Shown here: positions 20,118-30,676 of the stretch, piece after piece | Layout: every line of letters starts with the position of its first letter | How positions within the stretch are numbered: the first letter of the stretch is position 1 | Assembly: GCA_014905825.1 (NCBI GenBank) | Contig: JACGCN010000010.1 | Coordinates: 1,550,001 to 1,614,000, forward strand | Direction: 5' to 3' | Source: Lyophyllum atratum | Lineage: Eukaryota; Basidiomycota; Agaricomycetes; Agaricales; Lyophyllaceae | Length of the DNA stretch: 64,000 bases | Notes under the pieces: generated by a model | Seen by the model: only the letters and a program-made list of their open reading frames with translations | Database searches by the model: none | Told to the model about the DNA's origin: nothing | Translations under genes and position numbers: made by a program

Positions 20118-20131
20118 GGTTATGGGCCCCG
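20118..20131 (+). other. Copia primer-binding site for initiator tRNA-Met
   Basis: GGTTATGGGCCCCG directly follows the 5' LTR. It is complementary to the anticodon arm of the spliced initiator tRNA-Met encoded at 4008-4089, not to a tRNA 3' end. This matches the half-tRNA priming known for Drosophila copia. Confidence 0.85.
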
Positions 20132-20241
20132 TGCCCTAGACACATACCGAAGATCTATTACCGCTCCGTTATCTCAACGTCGCAGCATCATCTCGAAAAT
20201 CCGCTGCACCTACCATCCCGGCTTCCATTCCCACACCTGTC

Positions 20242-22225
20242 ATGTCAGACGACACCTATTCCCGGTCACCGCTCGCGAAGCTTGGGAAGATCAAGTACCC
20301 CGAATGGGAGAAATCCCTGTTCGGGCGCCTTATGTCCATTGGAGCAGCCCGAATCGCAACCGGCGACGAGACGGCACCCATGGCGTCACCAGGAGACACC
20401 GCCGCAACTGCCGCGCTCCAAGCCTTCAATCTTCGAAGCGACCGTGCCGCCGGCGAGATATACCAATGGCTCGACGAGGGGAACAAGATTCATGTCGACG
20501 CCATCCGCATGAACCCTGCCGAAATGTGGGCGAAGCTCAAACTCGTCCACAGCAAGTCTGCCCCCAACGCCCGTTTCAACTCCCTCAGCGACCTCTTCAG
20601 CATTCGCAAAAAGGACGAGGAGTCCCTCACCGAGCTCGCTACCCGAGTCGAAGGCGCCATGCAGCGCGTCAAGGCGCTCCGCCCTGTTGTCACTACGCCG
20701 ACCATTACGCTCTCCAGTTCAGGAGCCTATACCCTCGAGACCCTCGACGAGGAGCTCACTATCATGGCCATGATTCGTGCGCTACCTCGTGACGAATACA
20801 CGGCATTCATCTCTTCCCTCCTCCTCCTCACCGACCTCACTAAGGACACCGTTCTGGAAGCATTCTGCACGGAGGAGGTCCAACGTCGTGGAGCGGAGGA
20901 AGAAGCGGAGGCCGCTGCCGTTGCCATCGCCGCCGCCGCCGCCCGCGCTTTGAAGTGCTACCTCTGTGGAGGGGAACATGTCGTTCTCGAATGCCCAAAG
21001 CTCGAGTCAGCACGCACACATGTGAACAAAGATTCCAGGACTGATGGCGGTGGGAAGTCGAAGAAGGGTCGGGGCGGACGCAGAGGCGCCAACGCCGCTA
21101 AGGCTGAGACGAAGGCGGAGGAAGGATGCGATGGGCCAGCTGTCAAGGCCGACGCCGCCGTTTGTCGATCCTCCTCTTCCACTACCTCGTCGCCCACTGA
21201 CGTTAACTGGAACGCAGACTCTGGGGCCACTGCGCATATGACACCTCATCGCGAATGGTTCACTAGCGACTTCAAACCTTGGAGAGTTGCGGTCCATCTC
21301 GCTGACAACAACATCATCTACTCCGCTGGGAAAGGCTCCGTTCGTTTTCAGCCAAAGGGGAGAGGGAAGGATGGGGAACGTCTGAGGGAGGTCATAATCT
21401 CGGATGTCCTTTTCGTACCCGCCCTATCGAACAATTTATTCTCTGTTCTCACTCTCACTGTCCTGCGTGGTTTCGTCGCCACCTTCCGAGGTCACAAGGT
21501 CTTCTTCAACCTCAACAATGCCCTTGTATTCACAGCCACCGTCGACTCCACCCTCACTGCGTATCTCGACGGAAAGACCATTACATCGTCTCAACCACTG
21601 TCGCCATCACCCCCTCCTTCTGCATCAGTACGCTCTGCAGCTCGCGCCGTCACTGTTGACTGTGAGCTTCTTCACAGACGGATGTGTCACCTCGGACGTG
21701 ATCGCGTTGACCAGCTTATCAGCGAGGGGCTCACCGCCGACCTGAAGCTCACGTCTTCGTCACGCATGCCAAAGATATGCGAGTCATGCATCCATGGCAA
21801 GCAGCACCGCCTACCGTTCCCCCAAACGGCAGAGCGTGCAGACGGGGTTCTTGATCGCATTTTCAGTGATGTCCATGGTCCCATGCCCGTCGCAGGCCAC
21901 GGCACTGGGCGAAAATACTGGGTGACGTTCACAGATGATAAATCTCGCTGGATGGAGGCGTATGAAATGCTGAAAAAGGGTGACCTTTTTGAAGCTTTCA
22001 AGCTCTTCAAGGCGCTCGTTGAGCGCCAGACTGGTCGGAAGATTAGGTGCTTCCACAATGATGAAGGTGGCGAGTACATTGCGAGCAAGTTGATTCAGCT
22101 CTGCAAGGAGGATGGCATTCGTGTTGAGTTTACAACTCGCGCAACACCACAGCAGAACGGCGTTGCAGAACGCATGAACCGCTCCATTTCCGAGGCTATC
22201 ACCTCGATGATCCATGAAGCTAAGC
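20242..22225 (+). pseudogene. Copia Gag-protease-integrase, 5' part of broken pol
   Basis: Open frame of about 661 native codons. Gag ends with a zinc knuckle CYLCGGEHVVLEC near residue 238. The protease motif NADSGATAHM is near 325. The integrase has an HHCC zinc region (about 476-513) and catalytic residues at DVHGP (about 542), NDEGGEY (about 605) and NGVAERMNR (about 640). The frame runs into the MITE at 22226 and stops 20 nt later at 22243-22245. Removing the MITE and one copy of its target duplication puts the downstream frame back in register, so the insertion alone explains this break. Confidence 0.88.
22219..22225. repeat. target duplication GCTAAGC, left copy
   Basis: Repeated at 23025-23031. 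Joining the flanks through one copy gives the expected integrase sequence EAKLPPSFW. Confidence 0.8.
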
Positions 22226-23024
22226 GAGGGGTCCCTGTAGCCTAATTATAATTTGGTGCACAATAATAACAAAACCAAATTATGATTTGCCTATAGCTGT
22301 ACAGGGCCCTGGAGCTATCATAATGCCACATTTTAATGTATGCTCATTTATGACCTTCGACATTATAATTTATTCCACATCATTATGTTTGCTACAATGG
22401 CATGAGATGGCTCTCTGCACTTATACATTATAATGTCAAATTATAATGCTTGATTACAAAGCACTAATATTTTTACTCAACATTATAATATAAACAAATC
22501 ATGTCAGATGCCTCTACTGCCCATATTGACTTCTAATAATAGGATATTCTGGCCTCTCAGGCTTTCCTTCCCATAATGTGCCCCCAGCAGGTGGTCTGCT
22601 CCACCCAGCAATGTACCAAGTTGCAGTTTGGCTAGGGGCTGCTGAAGATTGATCAAAGTCCACATCAGAATAGGTAATGCCTTTGATGGTTTGATGGGAT
22701 CATAAGAAATTATAATGTGGCATCATAATGTCACATTTTAATGTGGCCAGTGCAGATAATATATTGCAGAATAAATTATAATGTGACATTATAATGCCAC
22801 ACATTATAATGTGGCATTATAATGTTGAAGAGTAGAGAGCCATCTCATGCCATTGTAGCAAACATAATGATGTGGAATAAATTATAATGTCGAAGGTCAT
22901 AAATGAGCTTACATTAAAATGTGACATTATGATAGCTCCAGGGCCCTGTACAGCTATAGGCAAATCATAATTTGGTTTTGTTATTATTGTGCACCAAATT
23001 ATAATTAGGCTACAGGGACTTATG
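22226..23024. mobile_element. 799-bp foldback MITE with inverted repeats of about 200 bp
   Basis: The two ends are near-perfect inverted repeats for about 200 bp (from TCCCTGTAGCCTAATTATAA at 22232 inward, mirrored from 23018). The outermost six bases differ (GAGGGG against CATAAG as read inward). The interior is AT-rich with many CATTATAATG palindromes and no coding sequence, so it is non-autonomous. The 7-bp duplication, possibly 8 bp with one mismatch, suggests a hAT-type transposase, but the superfamily is uncertain. Its transcript would form a very long hairpin. Confidence 0.85.
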
Positions 23025-23031
23025 GCTAAGC

Positions 23032-25521
23032 TTCCTCCCAGTTTCTGGAACCATGCCCTCAACTGTTTCCGCCACGTCCACAACCGTTCGCCCACATCTG
23101 CGCTGCCAAAGGATACGACTCCTTACGAGGTGTATAAACGCCGCAAACCAAAAATCGGTCACCTCCGTGTCTTTGGCTGCCGTGCGTACGTGCTGATAGG
23201 CCGTGACAAGCGCAAGAGTCTAGAGGGGCATACTCTAAATGGGATCTTCATTGGATATCCTGATAATCATGCTGGGTGGAAGGTCTACGTTCCCAGCACC
23301 AAGAAGATCATCATCTCGCGCGACGTCATCTTCGATGAAACTAGCTTCCCTGGCCTATCCCTTTCCTCGCCATCTGCGCCTCCGAACCCGAGCGAATTTG
23401 TTGATTCCGACGATTTTGAGCCGTTCGACTCCGACGATTTGTTCCCTCTGCCTCCTCCACTCACGAAAGTCGTTTCCGAAACTCATGATGACGAGGACCC
23501 TCCAGGAGTGGTGGGAGAGGAGCCAGAAGCGGTGGGAGCTGTACAAGATCCTGCTGGGGCAGTTGATCCGGTGCCCCCGGTTCCGGAGCCCCGTCCTCAG
23601 CGCCAGCACAAAGCCTTTAACCGGAACATGGCTTATTATGAAGCTGTTCGTCGTCAGGCTGCGAAGGAATCACCGCTCACACCTCGCGAGCCCCGACCTA
23701 CAGCCTCTGTGGGACGTCAATGTTGGTGACATTGACGCCAATGAGGAGCAAGAGGTGGACTTCGCATTGAATGTCCTCTCTGATGAAGCTCTCCTCATGG
23801 CAGGTCGTGCGTATGTCGAGACCGGTTTGGATTTTGGAGTTGGTGAAATGGGCGCCTACGCTGCACAGCATGCGTATAAGGTTGGTGTACACGACACAAA
23901 TCCCCGCTCGTATCGGGAGGCAATGTCGAGCGAGGATGCCGCTGAGTGGTACAAGGCCATGTGCGAGGAGATGAACGCGCTCAAGGTCAACGGGACATGG
24001 CGTGTTGTATACCTCCCTGCTGGGAAGAAGGCTATTGGTTCACGATGGGTGTTCAAGGTCAAACACTTGCCTGATGGTGCTGTGGAGCGTTTCAAGGCTC
24101 GCGTTGTGGCTCAGGGATTCAGTCAGCGCCCAGGTGTCGATTTTGACGAGACCTTCGCACCAACTGCTCGGTGGAATGCAGTGCGGACTATTCTTGCTCT
24201 GGCTGCGATCGAGGATATGCACCTCGAGTCCGTCGATATTTGGTCCGCTTTTCTGCATGGGATTGTCGATGCTGAACTCTACCTCAAGTTCCCAGATGGC
24301 TTTCCTCAGGATGTCCCTCCTGGGACCGTCCGTCTACCTACCGATGGTGAGCCTGTCTGTGTCCTGGACAAAGGCCTTTATGGCCTGAAGCAGAGCGCAT
24401 ACCTCTGGCATAAACGGATGCACAGTGTTTTCATTCTCCTCAGTTTTGCTCGCATAGCTTCGGACCCCTGCGTGTATGTTTATATGCGCAACGACGTCCG
24501 CATCATCATCCCAGTGCACGTCGACGACATGACCATTGCATCGAAGTCCAGGCCTGCTATCCTCAACGTCATTGCTGAGCTGCGTAAGCATTTCAAACTG
24601 CGTCACCTTGGCCCCACCACTGGTCTTCTTGGAGTCCGTGTCATTCGTGACCGTCCCAACCGCAAGTTGTGGATCGACCAGCGTGCCTATGCGATTGAGG
24701 TCCTGTCCAGGTTCAACATGCTTGATTCCAAAGCCGTATCCACGCCCATGGACCCAAATATCCGTCTCACCAAGGCCCAATCCCCTCAGACGCCAGAAGA
24801 AGTGGAAGAGATGCGGCAATACCCCTACATTCAGGCCACGGGCGCCCTTCTCTATCTTGCTTTGTGCACCCGGCCTGACCTTGCTTTCCCAGTTGGGGTG
24901 CTCTGTCGCTTTAATGCTTGCCCAGGCATTGCTCATTGGAAGGCGGTCAAACACCTTCTGCGCTACATACGAGGTACACTCAACTATCGTATTGAATACT
25001 CAGCTGCTGCGGCCACCACCTCCCCTTCCCTCTTCCTCGCCTTCTCTGACGCTGACCACGGCGGCAATTTGGACAATGGCCGGTCCACTACAGGCATGCT
25101 TGTCACTGTTGGCGGTGGCGCCGTGAGCTGGTCTGCACGCCAACAGACAATTGTGGCGCTCTCCACCACTGAGGCTGAATTCGTCGCTGCGAGCGAGACA
25201 GGACGCGAGCTCTGCTGGCTGAGGAATTTTCTTGCTGAAATTGGCACGCCACAGTCGAGCGCCTCGGTTCTCAACATGGATAACCAGTCCGCGATCTCAG
25301 TCTCCAAGCATCCTGAGCACATGGGTCGCCTCAAGCACCTTGACCGCCACTGGTTTTGGTTGCGTGACGCTGTTCACGATGGCAAAATCCACCCCACTTT
25401 CATTTCCACCGAAGATATGGCGGCCGACCTTCTGACAAAGGCTTTGCCTCGTGAAGCGGTGGACAGGCTGCGGAGGAGGATGGGAGTTGTTGGGGAATTT
25501 TCGAGAGAGGAACTCCGGTGA
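23032..25521 (+). pseudogene. Copia integrase C-terminus, RT and RNase H, 3' part of broken pol
   Basis: Continues the integrase (SFWNHALNCFRHVHNRSP), then a proline/acid-rich linker, in one frame to the TGA at 23727-23729. RT and RNase H are in the next frame, open from before 23710 to 25521. The switch is +1 and falls around 23695-23715, between GLU-rich linker and RT, where Copia elements normally have no programmed shift; a one-base indel is the likely cause. RT has the palm motif HVDDM instead of YVDD. RNase H has FSDADHGG, STTEAEFVAAS and NMDNQSA. A polypurine tract (AGGTGGGAG) precedes the 3' LTR. Confidence 0.88.
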
Positions 25522-25549
25522 TGTCGTCGGGCACTTCATCAGGTGGGAG

Positions 25550-25834
25550 TGTTGCTGGTGTTCTTGGGAGTGCCATAGACGCCTCCCGGAGTTCGGATAT
25601 ACCTACACACGTGACCGCGTAGTATAATCTTTTTTCATCGGGGCCTCGTAGTCTTCAGCTAACTACCTACTGAATACTACGGACCCCAGGTATGTACACT
25701 TCGTGTACTTTCTAGCTAACTACCTACTGAATACTACGGACCCCAGTCCATTTTGTATTTATTCATTTCAGCTCGACGTCCTTATCAGATCCGTCTCGGT
25801 CTCAGTCTGCCGCTGCGCGTAACCTCTTTCAACA
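25550..25834 (+). repeat. 3' LTR of the Copia element
   Basis: 285 bp, identical by eye to 19833-20117, with the same internal 33-bp repeat (25657-25689 and 25714-25746). Confidence 0.93.
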
Positions 25835-25839
25835 GTTAA
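25835..25839. repeat. target site duplication GTTAA, right copy
   Basis: Matches 19828-19832. Confidence 0.9.
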
Positions 25840-25880
25840 TAATTATGCCGTGGCAGGTTTTCAGATCGCAGAAAACACAC

Positions 25881-26583
25881 CATAAGCTATCAGAAAGTTT
25901 AGAGATCAGCCATAATTTATCACTGACATTGAATCCGTTCGTTACTCACTAGCTGGGGACTTTGGAAGGTACCAGCGCTAATGATGACTTCGTGCCGTGC
26001 GGTGATGTTTCGGAGGTTCAACGTTATCTTGCCAACGAAATTGTTGGCCACGGGCAAGGCAGCGCCAGGCGCAATTTGGACTCCATAAGCTGAAATTCCT
26101 TGATCTGAGTTACACAATAGCAATTTTGTTGCTAGAGTGTCTAGCGACACGCGAAGCCGCCCCGAACTAGAATTCTGCACGTCTCTCAACCTTTCATGTA
26201 CAGAGGATCTAATGTGATTCTCGTCCACCGTAGCGCTTGGGGAGGTGACACCCGAACTTCCATCTCCCGCGATAGAATTGAGATCGAGGATTGGCAGGCC
26301 AGCCAGAGGAAGCGACGCGACTAGCGCAGCGAGTTGGGGGTCTGGAGAGGCTGTCAGTTGACTAGAATAATGGGAAGGAAAAGGAAATGAACTTCACCAA
26401 GCGACAGAGGATCGGTAAGAATGACGTCAAGAGGCAGAGTAGTGGTTTTCAACCATCCATCAAAGCCATCATGATCAGGCGCGAGCAGAGGAGGAAGGTA
26501 TTGATTGTCCTCGATGCGACGGAAGTAATCTTGCATGTTGTCCCTTGACCATGACTGATCACTAAATGTTGCAGCAAGCCCCA
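25881..26583 (-). pseudogene. GMC2, middle exons (right of the Copia insertion), truncated at the 5' side
   Basis: Contains the 6-nt exon CTTATG (25886-25881), the large exon ending SAGTFQSPQL (about 26338-25953) and the exon with FSDQSWSRDNMQDYF and TTLPLDV (from about 26583). These match GMC1 exon for exon. Upstream of about 26583 the homology stops: the signal peptide, FAD-binding motif and LGGS exons are absent. The adjoining SP2 sequence is in another frame. Confidence 0.82.
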
Positions 26584-26658
26584 CCTTAGACACCAAGATT
26601 CGACACATCAATAGGGCCTGAAGCTGCATCAAGAAGCATTGGCCGTCATGCCAGGGGT

Positions 26659-27047
26659 GTTCGGATCGCGGATGCGATGCCCTGGAACGCGCCGCCGGCA
26701 TCCTGGAGCCCGGCTTGGGCTTCGTTGACAGCATCAGCCATCGCAGCGTCACTTGATCAGCTAACGGTCAGATCGCAAGTCTTTGGGTTCGAGGTAAAGC
26801 TAGGGTGCGTACTTGGCGTTAACGGCCATTGTAGCCATGGTGTCGAGTGCATCGTTGGCCGCTTGCATGCTTGCGGCGGTCTTGAGGCGGGCCAAACCAC
26901 ATTGTGCCTTACCCAAAGGCGCTGCGTAGAGGGAATCCTTTTTAATGATGGGGCGCAATGGGAGGATACCAAGAAATACATACCAGCCTGAACACCGAAT
27001 TCACCAGCAGCCAAAGTCAAAGCGAGCAAGCACACAGTGAAGCACAT
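26659..27047 (-). pseudogene. SP2: truncated copy of the SP gene
   Basis: Begins with the same signal peptide (MCFTVCLLALTLAAG) and module 1 as SP1, including QAGLQDAGGAFQGIASAIR. Homology then stops at 26659, followed by about 75 bp of unrelated filler and the middle of GMC2. Compared with SP1 there is a 2-nt length change in an A run near 26940, which shifts the straight-through frame. The linker and module 2 are missing. Confidence 0.8.
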
Positions 27048-28266
27048 TTTAGAAGGTAAATGGGGGAGGGAATTGGAACGAAGTGAATGACAAGGAAGAA
27101 GTCAGAAAGCTGGCTGAATGGCTGATGAGAACGAAGTGAGTCGACTCAGTAAAGACACCAGGTCTGGTTTCAAAGGAACAAAGAAAGGACGAGACACGGG
27201 TCAGGAAAGGAAGGCTGAGAGAAGGGCGGGCGAGGAATCGAAGCCCTCTCCCCATCTTAGATTTTATAGGCCCCAAGCCTCCAGTGGTCGAGCTTCTTCA
27301 ATTGAATAGCTTATGTAGTGCTTGAGAAGACGCTACAGGCTGACATGGCGTAAACGGGGTTTCTATGCTGGTTTCAGACGACTGATATGATGTATATCGC
27401 GCTGGTAGTGGTCCGTGGATGAAGGCAATGGCGTAGTCGGAAAATCCCACCAGATTTGACGGGTGAAGGCAAATATTCTGCGTGGAGCGTCACCAAGGAA
27501 GATGAACTCGTGATCCGACCCGTAACCCCCAGCATAAAATCGGGGAAGACCTGGGAAGACCTGTCATAGATTCTCTGTACATGACACGGATGTGGCCTAG
27601 CGTTTGCGCGATACCTTGAGCAAATACCGGAGCCTACAAGAGAGCCCCGAGGAAGAAAGCAGTCCACGATCCCAATAGTAGCCTGGCTAAAAATACTCTC
27701 CTAGAAGCAGGATGATCCAAGACAGTTGGCATCACTTGTCTGCCTGTCAAGGGGTGTCTCGGCCGTCATCGTTTCCACTTCTCGAGGACATGGAAGTTAA
27801 GTATGTGGTGGGGTATGTATCCGGATAACGATTTGGGATGTGGGGTTCGACATAAAGCTGCACAACTTCCTTTATTAGTCAAAAGTCTCCCAAACTTTAC
27901 CACGGTAGCGACCCCTTGACGTTTAACCCCCTCACCCGTTCTTTAGTACAGTACTCAGAGCCTGTATTCATGTTCAACCGCACACAAAAACACCGACATG
28001 CACATAATCCTCCTCGAATGCCAGAATATGCCACAACCATCATCAGTTTGAAGCGTCATTCATCCTCATCACACGCATTTTGTTACAATACACCCGTTGA
28101 TTCTATAAGCTTAACTGACACTAGGTAATATGAATGTCCTAAGATACAAATGTACTGCTCATGTATGATCTCGTGTCTGTAAGTATCATCACTCGAAGTC
28201 CATGCCAATCTGAATTCGAAAACAAAGTCCTGTAACAGGACAGCTCCGTTGGAAATATAAACACTC
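27048..28266. repeat. duplicated intergenic segment (SP2 upstream plus SP3 downstream flanks)
   Basis: 27048-27800 matches the upstream flank of SP1 (7690-8460); about 27890-28266 matches the downstream flank of SP1 (5770-6110). The order shows head-to-tail duplication of SP units. No additional gene seen. Confidence 0.7.
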
Positions 28267-28982
28267 TCAGCATTTGGCGACAACCTTCCCACCTGCAGCG
28301 ATCGTCTTATCAACTTTCGCAGCAGCATCAGCCACGGCAGACGTCACCGCAGGATCGGTCCTAAACGAAAGTGCCCATCAGCCGCCGAACACATTACCTT
28401 TTCATAGGAGAGAGGACGTACGAAGTGATGCCAGCGAGCGCCGTCTTCGCCGCGTTCAGCCCATCCAAGGTCTGGGTACATGCAGCCTCAGGAGGCGCCT
28501 GGCCAGTGACGAGAGCGGTCGCGATGGTCGCGATTCCGGCTTTGGCGCTGTCGAGACCGGTTTTGGCGGCAGCGGCAGCATCGCCAGCGGTGGCGTCACT
28601 GCATAACACGGAGGGAGAATCAACGACGGTAGGAGAGGAGGAATAAGTGGAAAGGGACTTACGCGGCGGATGCGGTTGTGACCTTCGCAACGGCCCTGCT
28701 GGCCGCGGCGAGGCTTGCTACGGTCTGGACGCGGGCGACATTGCAGCCGATCCCGCCGAGGCCTTTGAGAAGCTGTCTCTCTAAACGGTGAAGAATGATT
28801 TGACACAGTTATGAGCATTCGGGAGGGACGACCACAAACCGGCGATGGGCGCTGTTCAGAGTGGAACCCATAATGAGGACGAGTATGTGACGGGAGAAAG
28901 TTATGCAATACGTACCAGCCTGAACGCTGAAAAATTCACCAGCAGCAAAAGCAAAAGCGATCAGGTACACAGTGAAGCGCAT
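28267..28982 (-). CDS. SP3: short Ala-rich secreted protein (module 2 only)
   Basis: Four exons (28982-28916, 28780-28663, 28598-28422, 28360-28267) give 151 residues, all phases consistent. A signal peptide (MRFTVYLIAFAFAAG) is followed directly by RQLLKGLGGIGCNVARVQTVAS and the Ala-rich helices of module 2, ending GGKVVAKC. The last two exons are exactly as long as those of SP1 (177 and 94 nt). It lacks module 1 and the TPPGTPP linker of SP1. Function unknown. The mature protein keeps two Cys, near the start of the module and at the C-terminus, both conserved in SP1. Confidence 0.78.
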
Positions 28983-30081
28983 TATGATATGAAGTGAATG
29001 GAAATCAAAGAGGGTTTTGGAACGAAGTGAATGAAGGAGGTTGGAATTCAGAAATCCGGTCCAATGACTGATGAGAACGAGATGAGTCGACGCAGTAAAG
29101 ACACCAGGTCAGGTTCAAGGGGAAAAGAAAGGACAAGACAAAGGTCAGGAATGAAAGCCGAGAGACGGGTGGGTGGGAGGTCGAAGCCGCCTCCCCTCTT
29201 TCGCTTTATAGGCCCCAGCGCTTTCGTCATGCTTCTTCAATTGAATGGCTTATGAAACTGGAGAAGGAGCCATAGATTGACCTGGCGTAAATGGAGATGC
29301 TGATTTGAAAGGTTGATATCTCGTGCTGATAGTGAAGGAGGCCATGTCATCTCTGAAGATCAGCAAAATCCTACAGAATTTGACGGGCGAGGGGATCCTA
29401 CATTCTTCGCGTGAAGTGTTACCAAGGAATATGAACTCGTGATCCGAGCCAAAACTCCTGGTACAGAGTCGGGGAAGATCTGTCATCGAGGTTGTCTGCA
29501 TTCGTTACACTACATGATAGGGCCTCGCCTTTGCGCGATACCTCGAACGAGCCCCAGAAGGAGACAAACACCGAGGAAGAAAGCTTTGAGCAGACTCCGC
29601 GCTTCAATTCCTTCTTGCCCAGTTAACGCTGTCGCAGTCGGAGGTTTTTCAGCACGTTAGCGTGAGTCGGCATCATTTGGTCTGCCTGTCAAGGGTGTCT
29701 CGGCTGTCACTGTTTCCACCTCCCCGAGGACGTAGAAGACATCCAGTGGAGTATGACTCGTAGTTCAGAGTGACACAAGGAATCAAGCGGTCAAGATACC
29801 GTCAAGTTGGAATGATGCAACGAGTGTAGAGAGGAAAAATGGAGGGAAGCAAGGATACGGTGCGGCATTCTCCGGTACCTTCGGCTTGGAACACAACATC
29901 GACTCATGTTCAATAGACATCGGAGGGATGAAGCTGGAATGTTGTCAAGAGTATATACGAGCGCAGTCGAATATAAGTATACAGATAAGGAATGTTCCCA
30001 ATTGACATAGAAATTGATGCTGTGACGGATCTGAATTTGGGCAATTCGGAATGATGATTATGCATCTCAGCAGAACATCTT
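28983..30081. repeat. flank between SP3 and GMC3, with the unoccupied Gypsy site
   Basis: Parallel to 7682-8632 plus 14667-14834. At about 29886-29890 it carries GCTTG without an insertion, in the same local context (TTCTCCGGTA upstream, TCGAC and ATAGATAAGG-like words downstream). No gene. Confidence 0.7.
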
Positions 30082-30673
30082 TCACTTAGCGCGCGCTCTG
30101 GCTGCTGCGATAATGACATCTGCTGCCTTCTCGGACATCTGTGGAAGAAAGAAGATCAAAATACTATTACTATGGTTATGATGCTATTACTTGCCATATA
30201 GGTGGGGGTGGTTATGAAAAATCCGGGGACATTTGGCCAAGAGCTTGCATCGACGACTCTCAATCGATCTACCCCTCTGACTTTGAAGTTACCGTCGAGG
30301 ACAGCATTGGGATCTGGAAGCATGATTGGTTCATCTCGCGTATTGGAGGTTTTTTTCCCCTGGCTGATACGTACCGTCATCAGGGCCCATGGCATTTGTA
30401 CAGCATGCATGGTGACCTGTAAATATACAGTGAGTTTGTGGGCAGGTTTCATGTATTAAAGGACCTTTACCGAAGACATGATTGAAGATATGTTGATCGA
30501 TCTCGTCATCTGTGGTAGCATTCGTTCCAGGGGAAACTTCGGCATCCACGAAGAGGCCAACAGGTGTACCGGTCACGATATCCCTGGCACGCCTGATTGC
30601 GTCCCGGAGTGCAGCGATATCCTCAGGTCCGCCGGGCGCTTGGAAGTGAAGTTTCTGGATATCGAGAGGGTCT
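30082..30673 (-). pseudogene. GMC3: C-terminal fragment of a GMC oxidoreductase
   Basis: Carries exons for the last 190 or so residues: FQAPGGPEDIAALRDAIRRARDIV, HHACCTNAMG, DASSWPNVPGFF and SEKAADVII, stop at 30084-30082. Exon borders equal those of GMC1. Homology ends abruptly at about 30673, so the FAD-binding part is missing and the fragment cannot make an active enzyme. Confidence 0.82.
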
Positions 30674-30676
30674 CCC

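Larger units (their letters stand above)
19833..25834 (+). mobile_element. Ty1/Copia LTR retrotransposon, broken by a MITE and a frameshift
   Basis: Two 285-bp LTRs (TGTTGCTGG...TTTCAACA) that I read as identical enclose a gag-pol with the Copia order Gag-PR-IN-RT-RH. The flanking 5-bp duplication is GTTAA. The element is plus-strand and sits antisense in a short intron of GMC2. Its coding region is interrupted by a 799-bp foldback element at 22226-23024 and by a single-nucleotide phase change near 23695-23715, so this copy cannot make the full polyprotein as it stands. Confidence 0.95.

Noticed and set aside
24334..24954. Minus-strand 206-codon frame in the Copia RT
   Set aside because: Pure antisense of RT/RNase H coding sequence.
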